NCBI RefSeq assembly: GCF_035918235.1
Contig: NZ_CP109485.1
Span: 3,100,001 to 3,164,000 of the forward strand
From: Streptomyces sp. NBC_01445
GTDB taxonomy: Bacteria > Actinomycetota > Actinomycetes > Streptomycetales > Streptomycetaceae
Length of the DNA stretch: 64,000 nt
Direction: 5' to 3'
The notes beneath the pieces were generated by a model, which saw only the letters and a program-made list of their open reading frames with translations, was not told the DNA's origin and ran no database searches. The position numbers and the translations under genes are program-made. Shown here one piece after another: positions 29,170-36,348 of this stretch. Position 1 is the stretch's first letter. Each line of letters opens with the position of its first letter.

Positions 29170-29200
29170 GGGCCCCGCACGCTTTCGGCGTGCGGGGCCC
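29170..29200. terminator. Strong bidirectional hairpin terminator
   Basis: GGGCCCCGCACGC (29170-29182) pairs perfectly with GCGTGCGGGGCCC (29188-29200) around TTTCG, with TTC following on the plus strand. It stands between the convergent GH101 and ABC-2 permease genes and could end both. Confidence 0.85.
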
Positions 29201-29223
29201 TTCGCCGTGTCCGTACGGGTCGC

Positions 29224-30042
29224 TCAGCCCGCGCCCTGGTACCGCCGCAGACCGGCCCGCCAGATCAGCCCGGCCACCGTCAGCGTCGCGGCGCCGCCGA
29301 GGAGCAACAGGGCGATACGGCCGAGGAGTTCGAGGCCGCCGGAAGCCAGCGCCAGCGTCGGGTAGTAACTCAGGAGGCCGAAGGGCAGCACGAACGTGAA
29401 GACGAACGCGACGGCGGAGTCGTAGAGCGTGAGGGGGAACTTGGCGAGGTCGGCGGTGTTGCCCACCAGGATCGAGACGCTGTTCTGCTCGGCGCCGTCC
29501 CAGAACACGAGGCTGTTCGTGGCCAGGTTGAGCGAGCCGACGACGACCACGCCGTTGCAGACCGCGACGACGAGCACGGTGAGGGACGCGGCGCTCACGG
29601 CGAAGGCTCCGTGGCGTGCCGCGAGGACGAGGAGCGTCAGGCCGAGGACGACGTCGCCCGCGCCGGCCGGGTTCGCCCGCAGGGTGCACAGCTGGAGGAG
29701 CGGCGAGAGCGGCCGGGTCAGGAACTGGTCGAACTCCCCCTTCACGACCAGGTGTCGCAGCTCCCACACCCCGTCGAAGAGCATCACGCACAGGCCGCGC
29801 GGGACGATCGCGAGCGCGTAGGTCACCGACAGCTGCCAGATCGTCCACCCGGCGATGTCCGGGACCTGCCGCAGGATGATCCACACCGTTCCGAACCCGG
29901 CGGCGTGCAGACAGAACGCGCCGAGCACGCCGATCACGAAGTCCGCCTTGTACTCCAGCTGCGACTGGAGCCTGATCCGGTACAGCTTGGCCGCGCTCGA
30001 CAGGTATCTGAGGCTGGGGTGTCCCGGGCTGGGGCTCGGCAC
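29224..30042 (-). CDS. ABC-2 type exporter permease
   Basis: A 272-residue integral membrane protein with six hydrophobic segments. LKLYRIRLQSQLEYKADF-like opening (AAKLYRIRLQSQLEYKADF) and LVVKGEFDQFLTRPLSP are typical of the DUF990/ABC-2 group of export permeases. It lies 3 bp after the end of the second permease and is the last gene of a three-gene exporter operon (ATPase 30932-31945, permease 30046-30945). Two permeases likely form a heterodimer that exports a metabolite or lipid. Substrate unknown. The ORF ends at the bidirectional terminator. Confidence 0.85.
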   Translation of the reverse strand: MPSPSPGHPSLRYLSSAAKLYRIRLQSQLEYKADFVIGVLGAFCLHAAGFGTVWIILRQVPDIAGWTIWQLSVTYALAIVPRGLCVMLFDGVWELRHLVVKGEFDQFLTRPLSPLLQLCTLRANPAGAGDVVLGLTLLVLAARHGAFAVSAASLTVLVVAVCNGVVVVGSLNLATNSLVFWDGAEQNSVSILVGNTADLAKFPLTLYDSAVAFVFTFVLPFGLLSYYPTLALASGGLELLGRIALLLLGGAATLTVAGLIWRAGLRRYQGAG

Positions 30043-30045
30043 GGG

Positions 30046-30945
30046 TCATCCTCCGTTGACGGTCAGGTGGCGGCGCGCCGCCCGCCACAGCCGGACCGTC
30101 AGGGCCGACATGACCACGGTCCAGGCGAGTTGGCGTCCTAGGGCGAGAAGGGCGTCGTCACCGGTGAGCCGGCCCAGGTACATCTGCACGGGCGTGGACA
30201 CGATGGCGCTGAACGGCAGCCACTCGGCGACGACGCGCAGCGGCGCCGGGAAGAGGGCGAGGGGAACCATGCCGCCCGCCATGAAGGTGGTCACGGCCTG
30301 CCGCGCCAGGATCAGGCCGTACGCGCTCTCCGTCCAGAAGCAGAGCAGGCTGGTGAGGAAGCAGAGCATCGCGTTGACGGCGACCCCGACGGCCAAGGTG
30401 ATCAGGAACAGCAGCGCGGCGGCCGGCGACTGCGGGGGCAGCGCGTGCAGCAGCATTCCGCCGATGACGGCGGTCCCTGCGAGTGCGCCGGCCATGTGCG
30501 GGGTACCGGCGCCGAGTGCCCTGACGAGCTGCATCGCCGGATAGTTCACGGGGCGTACGAGGTCGAGGGCGACCTGGCCGCTGCGGATGTCCCTGTGCAT
30601 CTGCATCTCGGCCTGGAACGCGAGGAGTTGGCCGAGCGCGAAGGAGAGCAGGACGTAGGTACGCATCTGGTCCCAGGAGTACCCGCCGACACTGGTGGCG
30701 CCGGCGAAGATCGAGCGCCAGAGGTAGTAGAGGACGGCCGCCCAGACGGCGTTGCCCGCGAGGTCGACGAGGACGGCGCGGCGGTGGGCGAGGGCCTGCT
30801 GGAGCGAGGCGAGGTAGAGCGAGCGGTAGGGAGCGCGAACGGTGGGGCGTACCGGGTGTACGGGGTGCCCGGGGGCGGGGTGTACGGGGTGCGCAGAGCC
30901 GGGGTGTACGGGGCGCGCGGGCTCGGGTGCGCTAGAGAGCGGCAT
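30046..30945 (-). CDS. ABC-2 type exporter permease with an N-terminal octapeptide repeat
   Basis: A 299-residue membrane protein with about six TM segments after residue 60. RSGQVALDLVRPVNYPAMQL is the ABC-2 permease coupling region. The ATG at 30945 overlaps the ATPase gene by 14 nt. Ahead of the membrane part is a proline/histidine-rich stretch of three 8-residue units (RPVHPGSA, HPVHPAPG, HPVHPVRP), encoded by a 24-bp tandem repeat at 30854-30913. This looks like a flexible cytosolic tail, possibly variable in copy number; an internal start after the repeat is possible. The partner permease follows 3 bp downstream. Confidence 0.83.
   Translation of the reverse strand: MPLSSAPEPARPVHPGSAHPVHPAPGHPVHPVRPTVRAPYRSLYLASLQQALAHRRAVLVDLAGNAVWAAVLYYLWRSIFAGATSVGGYSWDQMRTYVLLSFALGQLLAFQAEMQMHRDIRSGQVALDLVRPVNYPAMQLVRALGAGTPHMAGALAGTAVIGGMLLHALPPQSPAAALLFLITLAVGVAVNAMLCFLTSLLCFWTESAYGLILARQAVTTFMAGGMVPLALFPAPLRVVAEWLPFSAIVSTPVQMYLGRLTGDDALLALGRQLAWTVVMSALTVRLWRAARRHLTVNGG
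30854..30913 (-). repeat. 24-bp tandem repeat inside the ABC-2 permease gene
   Basis: GGGTGTACGGGG recurs exactly at 30854-30865, 30878-30889 and 30902-30913, a period of 24 bp or 8 codons. Intervening bases vary slightly. The frame is kept, so gain or loss of a copy would change the tail length only. Confidence 0.8.
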
Positions 30946-31945
30946 CCACTCCGCCCTCGTACAGGTTCCGGATGATCTCCTCGATGCTGGGCGCGCCGAC
31001 CTGGATGTCGTCCACGGGGAGGGTGGCGAGGGCCTGGGCGATGACGTCGCGGGTGGCGAGGGTATTGCGGTCGTAGCCGATCTCCAGGGTGTTGGCATTC
31101 TTTTGACGGACCGTCACGTCATCGCCGAAGCACCCTTCGAGCGGCACGGCGGTGAGCCGATCGGCGCCGCTCACGGTGACGGTGCGGCGCGTGCCGTAGC
31201 GGGCGAGCATGTCGCTGACCGGCATGTCGAGGAGGATCCGTGCGCGGTCGATCAGGACGATGCGGGTGCACAGGGACTCGACGTCGCCGAGGTCGTGCGA
31301 GGTGAGCACGACGGTGACGCCGCGCTCGCGGTGCAGGGTGGCGAGGAACTCGCGGAGCCGGGCCTTCACCGAGACGTCGAGACCGATCGTGGGTTCGTCG
31401 AGGAAGAGGACGGGCGGCGCGTGCAGCAGCGAGGCCGCCACGTCGCACCGCACGCGCTGACCCAGCGAGAGCTGCCGGACGGGCCGCTCCAGGAGGCCCT
31501 CGATGCCGAGGAGTGCGATCAGTTCGTCCAGGCGGGGGTCGAACTCCCGCTTCGGGACGAGGTAGATGTCGCCGAGCAGGCGGAACGACTCGCGCACGGG
31601 CAGGTCCCACCACAGCTGGGTGCGCTGCCCGAAGACGACGCCGATGTTCCGCGCGTTGGCGACCCGGTCCTCGTACGGGACGACGCCCGCGACGCGCAGG
31701 TCGCCCGAGGTCGGGGTGAGGACGCCGGTGAGCATCTTGACGGTGGTCGACTTGCCGGCGCCGTTCGGGCCGACGTAGGCGACGCTCTCGCCGGGCGCCA
31801 CGCGCAGGTCGACGGCGTCGACGGCGGTTCTGTCCTCCCACTCGCCGCGGACCAGATGGCGCAGCGCCCCGCGCATCCCGGGCCGTTTCCTCGCGACGCG
31901 GAACCGCTTGGTGAGGGCCCGCGCCTCGATGATGTGCTCGCCCAT
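30932..31945 (-). CDS. ABC exporter ATP-binding protein
   Basis: A 337-residue cytosolic ATPase with a complete set of motifs: Walker A GPNGAGKST, signature LSLGQRVRC, Walker B VLFLDEPTIGLD and the switch region TSHD. About 90 residues after the ATPase core form the C-terminal regulatory part seen in DrrA/CcmA-like exporters. The ATG at 31945 starts just before HIIEARALTKRF, the usual beginning of the domain. It is the first gene of the three-gene exporter, overlapping the next by 14 nt. ABC-2 exporters of this kind move drugs, glycolipids or cell-wall precursors; the substrate is not indicated. Confidence 0.9.
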   Translation of the reverse strand: MGEHIIEARALTKRFRVARKRPGMRGALRHLVRGEWEDRTAVDAVDLRVAPGESVAYVGPNGAGKSTTVKMLTGVLTPTSGDLRVAGVVPYEDRVANARNIGVVFGQRTQLWWDLPVRESFRLLGDIYLVPKREFDPRLDELIALLGIEGLLERPVRQLSLGQRVRCDVAASLLHAPPVLFLDEPTIGLDVSVKARLREFLATLHRERGVTVVLTSHDLGDVESLCTRIVLIDRARILLDMPVSDMLARYGTRRTVTVSGADRLTAVPLEGCFGDDVTVRQKNANTLEIGYDRNTLATRDVIAQALATLPVDDIQVGAPSIEEIIRNLYEGGVDAAL

Positions 31946-32035
31946 GGCCAGGGCCTTCCGTTCGGATCGGGCTGGATCGGGAGCGGAGTCTGGTGCGTGC
32001 AGCTGCAAGGCGGAGGATCGAGGCGACGCGATGGG

Positions 32036-32076
32036 GGTCCCCCTGCTCGAGCGGAGCCGAGAGCTCGGGGGGCGGT
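32036..32076. repeat. Streptomyces intergenic repeat (GC-rich imperfect palindrome)
   Basis: A stretch of five C's, then TGCTCGAGCGGAGCC, then GAGAGCTC and six G's, forms a long imperfect hairpin (C-run/G-run outer stem, CTCG/CGAG inner stem). I have seen near-identical C-rich palindromes often in Streptomyces intergenic regions. It lies in the 199-bp gap between the exporter ATPase and the GT2 gene and may act as a terminator. Nothing else is clear in this gap. Confidence 0.5.
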
Positions 32077-32144
32077 GATGGACGACAACGCGGCACATGT
32101 GCGTGCCAGACCCCGCGAGCCCAGCGTGATCCAAACGCAAGGCT

Positions 32145-33005
32145 CTAGCTCACGGCGCCGAAGTCCGCGCTGATGTCCTCGCCGCGCAGGGTCCTCGCCG
32201 GGTAGGAGAGGGCGAAGATCGCGTGCGGCGGTCCCGCCTTGAGGTCGTCGTCGACGTTCTCCCCGGCGAGGATCCGGCGGGCCAGGCCCTGGCACGAACT
32301 GTCGTACACGTCAGGGTGGTTGGTCACGATCGCGGCGCGCAGCGCGAGGTCGTGGACGCGGTGGCGGGCGAACATTCCGTCGACGCTGGTGCGGTAGTGG
32401 AGCAGCGGCTCGGGGACGGTCGTCATGTGGCCGCCGTGCTTGCCGACGGCGATCCAGAAGTTCCAGTCCTCGTACGCGGGCAGGCCCTCGTGGTAGCCGC
32501 CCGCCCGCTGCCACGCGGAGCGGCGGAACATGGCGCAGTACGGTGCCTGGTTCACCGATGTCGACGCGTCGAAGTCGTAGTCCGGGTACTCCCAGATCCG
32601 CTCCTCCACACCGAAGGAGCGCAGATAGGGCCGGGCGACCTCGGCGGTCGGGTCGCGGTCCAGGGCGGCGGAGAGCTTCTCCAGGGCGTGCGGCTCGTAG
32701 TGGTCGTCCGCGTCGAGGCAGGCGACGTAGCGGCCGCGGGCCACGGATATGCCGAGGTTGCGCGCGCGCCCGAGGCCGCCGTTGCGGGTGAACACGAGAG
32801 TCACGGCCAGCTCGGGGTGGGCCGCGGCGAAGGTCTGGGCGACGTCGCGCGAGGTGTCCGTGCTGCCGTCGTCGACGATCACGAGCTCCCAGTCGGCCGT
32901 CGTCTGGGCTCGGACGCTCTCGAGCGCGCGCAGCAGCATCCGGTCGTAGTTGAAGCAGGTGACGACCACGGAGACGAGTGGGGTGCGGGTTGAGTGCTGC
33001 TGCAT
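32145..33005 (-). CDS. Family 2 glycosyltransferase (GT-A)
   Basis: A 286-residue soluble GT-A transferase. The GT2 core is at about residues 10-120: SVVVTCFNYDRMLLRALES with the nucleotide loop DDGSTDTSRD, and the DXD-like CLDADDHYEP that binds the metal and sugar nucleotide. The ED motif appears in YEDWNFWIA. No membrane segment is present. ATG at 33005 is preceded by GGAAGG. It is divergent from the PhyH gene (172-bp gap with an inverted repeat). It may glycosylate a product of the nearby PhyH and PLP enzymes; the acceptor is unknown. Confidence 0.87.
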   Translation of the reverse strand: MQQHSTRTPLVSVVVTCFNYDRMLLRALESVRAQTTADWELVIVDDGSTDTSRDVAQTFAAAHPELAVTLVFTRNGGLGRARNLGISVARGRYVACLDADDHYEPHALEKLSAALDRDPTAEVARPYLRSFGVEERIWEYPDYDFDASTSVNQAPYCAMFRRSAWQRAGGYHEGLPAYEDWNFWIAVGKHGGHMTTVPEPLLHYRTSVDGMFARHRVHDLALRAAIVTNHPDVYDSSCQGLARRILAGENVDDDLKAGPPHAIFALSYPARTLRGEDISADFGAVS

Positions 33006-33057
33006 CTGGCCTTCCTGACCCGGGATGTTGCAGGAACGCAAGCAGTATGCACGAAGC

Positions 33058-33093
33058 TGCTCGATTGAGAGCCTCTGCGTGCACAATCAAGCA
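33058..33093. promoter_or_regulatory. Inverted repeat between divergent GT2 and PhyH genes
   Basis: TGCTCGATTG (33058-33067) and CAATCAAGCA (33084-33093) are inverted with one mismatch and a 16-bp spacer. The repeat lies in the shared 171-bp promoter gap, where a single regulator could control both genes. Confidence 0.45.
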
Positions 33094-33176
33094 ACTATCG
33101 CTACGGTTCCTTTCTGTTCGCCGCGCGACCACCTCCCACAACAGGGCACAAAAAGCACCAAGTTGAAGGAAGGCCA

Positions 33177-33995
33177 ATGGGGATCACGGGAATCATGGGG
33201 ACCGACGCCGCTCTGACCGGACAGGACCGCAGACAGTTCGAGGAGGAGGGCTATCTGGTCCTCCCGGGCTTCCTGCCCGCCGCACTCGCGGAGCGCGCAA
33301 AGGCCGAGGTCGACCACTGGGTGGACTCGGGTGCGCGGCAGCGGTCCATAGCCTCGGCCGTCTCCCCCGACACGTACGGGCTGCCGCCCCTGATGGAGCT
33401 GGAGATGGAGGCGCACGGCCGGATCCTGGCCCATCCGCCGCTGCTCGAACTGCTCGCCGGGCTGCTCGGCGAGTCCTTCGTCTTCCACCACCTGCACAGT
33501 GACCGTCGCCCGCCGAACGCGCCCGGCAAGGACTGGCACCACGACTACGAGCTCGGCCCGCGGGCGGAACGCACCCACACGATGGTCCACGCGCTGCACT
33601 ACCTCGGCGGGCTCGACGCCTCCGTCGGCGGGCTCGCCGTACTGCCCGGCTCGCACCGCGAGACCGCCACCAAGACGGCCCGCGCCCACCTGGGCACGTC
33701 CGAGCTGCCGGGTGAGGTCTTCATCGGTGAACTGCCGCCCGGCTCAACGGTGTTGATCCACTCGGCCCTGTTCCACACCCGCCGCACGGCTCCCCACGGG
33801 GAGAGCCGTGAGCGGTACATGGTGGACAGCTCCTACGCGCAGACGGGCGTCCGCTGGCGGCCCGTGAAGCCGTACTGGCGGCACATGCTCGCCCGCGCCA
33901 GGGAGCTCCGGCTCGCGGGCGACGGGTGGCCGGAGCTCTTCGCCGAGCACCACTTCACGGAGTACGAGGCCGAGCAGGCCGGGCGTCGGGGATGA
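33177..33995 (+). CDS. PhyH-type Fe(II)/2-oxoglutarate dioxygenase
   Basis: A 272-residue phytanoyl-CoA-dioxygenase-like enzyme. The FEEEGYLVLPGFLP opening is typical. The facial triad is His121-His122-Asp123 in DWHHDYE (HxD) and His200 in FHTRR, with the following Arg to bind 2-oxoglutarate. Such enzymes hydroxylate or halogenate metabolites; no substrate can be read off. GAAGGAAGGCCA precedes the ATG at 33177 (alternative ATG at 33192). Genes around it are a GT2 transferase, a degenerate SDR and an aminomutase-like PLP enzyme; together they look like a small metabolite pathway. Confidence 0.87.
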   Translation: MGITGIMGTDAALTGQDRRQFEEEGYLVLPGFLPAALAERAKAEVDHWVDSGARQRSIASAVSPDTYGLPPLMELEMEAHGRILAHPPLLELLAGLLGESFVFHHLHSDRRPPNAPGKDWHHDYELGPRAERTHTMVHALHYLGGLDASVGGLAVLPGSHRETATKTARAHLGTSELPGEVFIGELPPGSTVLIHSALFHTRRTAPHGESRERYMVDSSYAQTGVRWRPVKPYWRHMLARARELRLAGDGWPELFAEHHFTEYEAEQAGRRG

Positions 33996-34022
33996 CGGAC
34001 GGGACGGGGCGGACGAGAGGCC

Positions 34023-34769
34023 CTAACCGCGTCCCACGTAGGGCATCGCGCTCGGCATCACCGTGACGGACTGGATGTTCACGTCCACGGGGAGCTCCGC
34101 CATGGCGGCGACCATGTCGACGACATGGCGGATGTCCATGGTCGGCTCCACGCGCCGGCTGCCGTCCGCCTGGAGGACGGCGGGCTGGGGGCGGTCGGCG
34201 GGGGTCACGTTGCCTATGTCGATCTGCCCGCAGGCGATGCCGTGCTCACGCCCGTCGAGGGACAGCGAGCGGGTCATCCCGGCCACGGCGTGCTTGGCCG
34301 CGGTGAACGCGATCGAGTCCGGGCGGGGCACATGCGCCGACGGAGCGCCGTTGTTGATGATCCGGCCGCCGCGCGGGCTCTGCTCCTTCATCATCCGGAA
34401 CGCCGCCTGCGAGCACAGGAAGGTACCGGTCGCGATCGAGCCCATGACGCGATGCCAGTCGTCGGCCTCGACATCCTCCGTGGGGATGTACGGCATGGTC
34501 TCGGCGGCGTTGTTGAACAGCAGGTCGACGCGGCCGAACCGCTCACCCACGGCGGCGAACAGGCGTGTCACCGCCTCCGGGTCGGTGATGTCCGCGACGA
34601 ACGGGACGGCGCGGTCCGCGTGCTCGCCCGCATCCGCGGCCGTCGCTTCGAGGAGCGCCTCGCGGCGGCCCACGAGGACGACCGACCAGCCCCGCGCCAG
34701 GAGCCCGAGGGCGCAGGCCCGACCGATTCCGACGCCGGCGCCGGTGATGACGGCCACCTTCTCGACCAT
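34023..34769 (-). CDS. Short-chain dehydrogenase/reductase fold protein lacking catalytic Ser and Tyr
   Basis: A 248-residue SDR-fold protein. The dinucleotide motif GAGVGIG is at about residues 10-16, with the usual NNAAE segment near residue 85. Three parts of the catalytic tetrad are absent: the Ser is Ala (INNGAPSAH), the Tyr is Phe (IAFTAAKHA), and the Asn region reads GSIATGTF where VNxxG is expected. Only the Lys remains. The replaced codons are clear GCT and TTC, not frame errors. It may bind NAD(P) without ordinary dehydrogenase activity. Divergent from the PLP enzyme, 96 bp apart. Confidence 0.82.
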   Translation of the reverse strand: MVEKVAVITGAGVGIGRACALGLLARGWSVVLVGRREALLEATAADAGEHADRAVPFVADITDPEAVTRLFAAVGERFGRVDLLFNNAAETMPYIPTEDVEADDWHRVMGSIATGTFLCSQAAFRMMKEQSPRGGRIINNGAPSAHVPRPDSIAFTAAKHAVAGMTRSLSLDGREHGIACGQIDIGNVTPADRPQPAVLQADGSRRVEPTMDIRHVVDMVAAMAELPVDVNIQSVTVMPSAMPYVGRG

Positions 34770-34865
34770 GTCCGTTTTCCCCTCTGCAACATTTCAGGAT
34801 CTCTCGGGCATGGAGTCTCACTCCCACCGGAATCCGTGTCAACGCCTTGAAAACAGGAGGAATTG

Positions 34866-36176
34866 ATGGCATATCACAAGAGCCGCGAGCTCTTCGAGCG
34901 CGCACGAGGGTCGCTCGCGGGCGGCACCAGCTCCTCCTCCCGCATCACCACCACCGGGCCGGAGCCCCATCCGCTGTACATGGAGAGCGGCTCCGGTGCG
35001 CGCATCAGGGACGTGGACGGCAACACCTACGTGGACTATCTGCTCGCCTACGGCAGCGCCGTCCTCGGCCACGCGAACCCGCTGCTCACCGACGCCCTCT
35101 CGACGGTCCTGGCGAGCGGCACCATGTTCGGCACGTGCAACGTCCCGGAGATCGAACTCGCCGAGAAGATCCGGGAGTCGGTGCCGTGCGCCGACCTCGT
35201 GCGCTACGCGAACTCCGGCTCCGAGGCGGTCCAGGGCGCGATACGGGCCGCGCGCGGCTTCACCGGGCGCTCCCTCGTCGTGAAGTTCGAGGGCCACTAC
35301 CACGGCTGGACCGACACGCTCGCGGTGTCCAGCAAGTCGACGCGGGACGAAGTCGGCCCGTACGAGGCGCCGTTCGCGAAACCGCACTCGCGCGGGATCC
35401 CGCAGGGCGTGCTGGATGACGTGGTGATCTGCCCGTGGAACGACGCCGAGGTCCTGCGTGACGTCCTCGACGCGCACCGCGGCCGGATCGCCGCAGTCGT
35501 GTGCGAGCCGATCGTCGCCAACAACGCCTGCACGATGCCGGTCCCGGGCTACCTGGAGACCCTGCGCGCGGAGTGCACGAGGCGCGGCATCGTGCTCGTC
35601 TTCGACGAGGTCTGCACAGGATTCCGCACCGGACCCGGCGGCGCGCAGGCCCTCTTCGGGGTCGTGCCCGACCTCGCGGTCTACTCCAAGGCGCTCGGCG
35701 GCGGGCTGCCCATCTCGGCGTTCGCGGGCTGCCGGGAGATCATGGAGCAGGTCGGCGACAACCGGATCAAGCAGGGCGGCACGTACAACGGTTCCCCCCT
35801 GTGCGCCACGGCCGCCCTGGTGACCGTCACCCAGCTCGCCGATCCCGCGGTCGCCGGCCGGATCGACGAGGCGGGGCGGCGCGTCATGGAGGCGGTCCGC
35901 CGGGCGTCCCGCGACCACGGCGTGCCGTGCGCGGTCCAGGGGGTCGGCGCGATGTTCCAGATCGTGTTCTCGGCGGACGGCGCCCCGACCCGCCACTACC
36001 GCGATCTCTTCGCCGCCGATCTGGACCGCTACGAGCGCTTCCGCCACGAGCTGCTGGTGCGCGGTATCCACGTCAACGTGTACGGCCTCGCCTGCTGGTT
36101 CGTCTCCGCCGCACTCGAGGAGGACGACATCCGGCGCACCTGCGAAGCCGTGAACGAGGCGTTCGCGGCGCTGTGA
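34866..36176 (+). CDS. Class-III PLP aminotransferase, glutamate-1-semialdehyde aminomutase-like
   Basis: A 436-residue fold-type I PLP enzyme. The opening RSLAGGTSSSSRIT and LRYANSGSEAVQGAIRAAR with GHYHGWTD resemble HemL and its secondary-metabolism relatives. FDEVCTGFR is the Asp that binds the PLP nitrogen, and Lys275 in YSKALGGGLPIS is the Schiff-base lysine. HemL normally acts in tetrapyrrole synthesis next to other hem genes, which is not the case here, so another substrate is more likely. ATG at 34866 follows AGGAGG at 5 nt. It belongs with the PhyH, SDR and GT2 genes by position. Confidence 0.85.
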   Translation: MAYHKSRELFERARGSLAGGTSSSSRITTTGPEPHPLYMESGSGARIRDVDGNTYVDYLLAYGSAVLGHANPLLTDALSTVLASGTMFGTCNVPEIELAEKIRESVPCADLVRYANSGSEAVQGAIRAARGFTGRSLVVKFEGHYHGWTDTLAVSSKSTRDEVGPYEAPFAKPHSRGIPQGVLDDVVICPWNDAEVLRDVLDAHRGRIAAVVCEPIVANNACTMPVPGYLETLRAECTRRGIVLVFDEVCTGFRTGPGGAQALFGVVPDLAVYSKALGGGLPISAFAGCREIMEQVGDNRIKQGGTYNGSPLCATAALVTVTQLADPAVAGRIDEAGRRVMEAVRRASRDHGVPCAVQGVGAMFQIVFSADGAPTRHYRDLFAADLDRYERFRHELLVRGIHVNVYGLACWFVSAALEEDDIRRTCEAVNEAFAAL

Positions 36177-36250
36177 CGGCCCTGCGCGCCCCCTCTTGCC
36201 CCGCGCCGTCCGATGGCGCAAGATGTGCCCGGCACGCGCGATCATGCTCT

Positions 36251-36291
36251 AAGTCACGCGCTTTCAATCACCTTCGCGCACGATGGTGCGC
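36251..36291. promoter_or_regulatory. Candidate promoter/operator of the second DUF3472 gene
   Basis: AAGTCACGCGCTTTCAATCA (36251-36270) resembles AAGTTATAGCGCGTTTTCAAGC near 17655, upstream of the other DUF3472 gene. An inverted repeat GCGCAC-GATG-GTGCGC follows at 36276-36291. It lies 60-100 bp before the start codon. Confidence 0.35.
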
Positions 36292-36348
36292 AGTGCAGCC
36301 CGACGCACTCCCTTCACGCATCCACCTCCATCACAGGCAGGGTTTTCG

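Noticed and set aside
25200..29180. A 1326-codon open frame antisense to GH101
   Set aside because: Long antisense frames are expected at this GC content. The composition is low in diversity and no motif was found.
29224..31945. Three-gene ABC-2 exporter as part of the O-glycan locus
   Set aside because: A strong bidirectional terminator separates it from GH101, and ABC-2 systems export rather than import.
34866..36176. Calling the PLP enzyme HemL of tetrapyrrole synthesis
   Set aside because: No other hem gene is near, and the context is oxygenase, SDR and glycosyltransferase; a secondary role is more likely.
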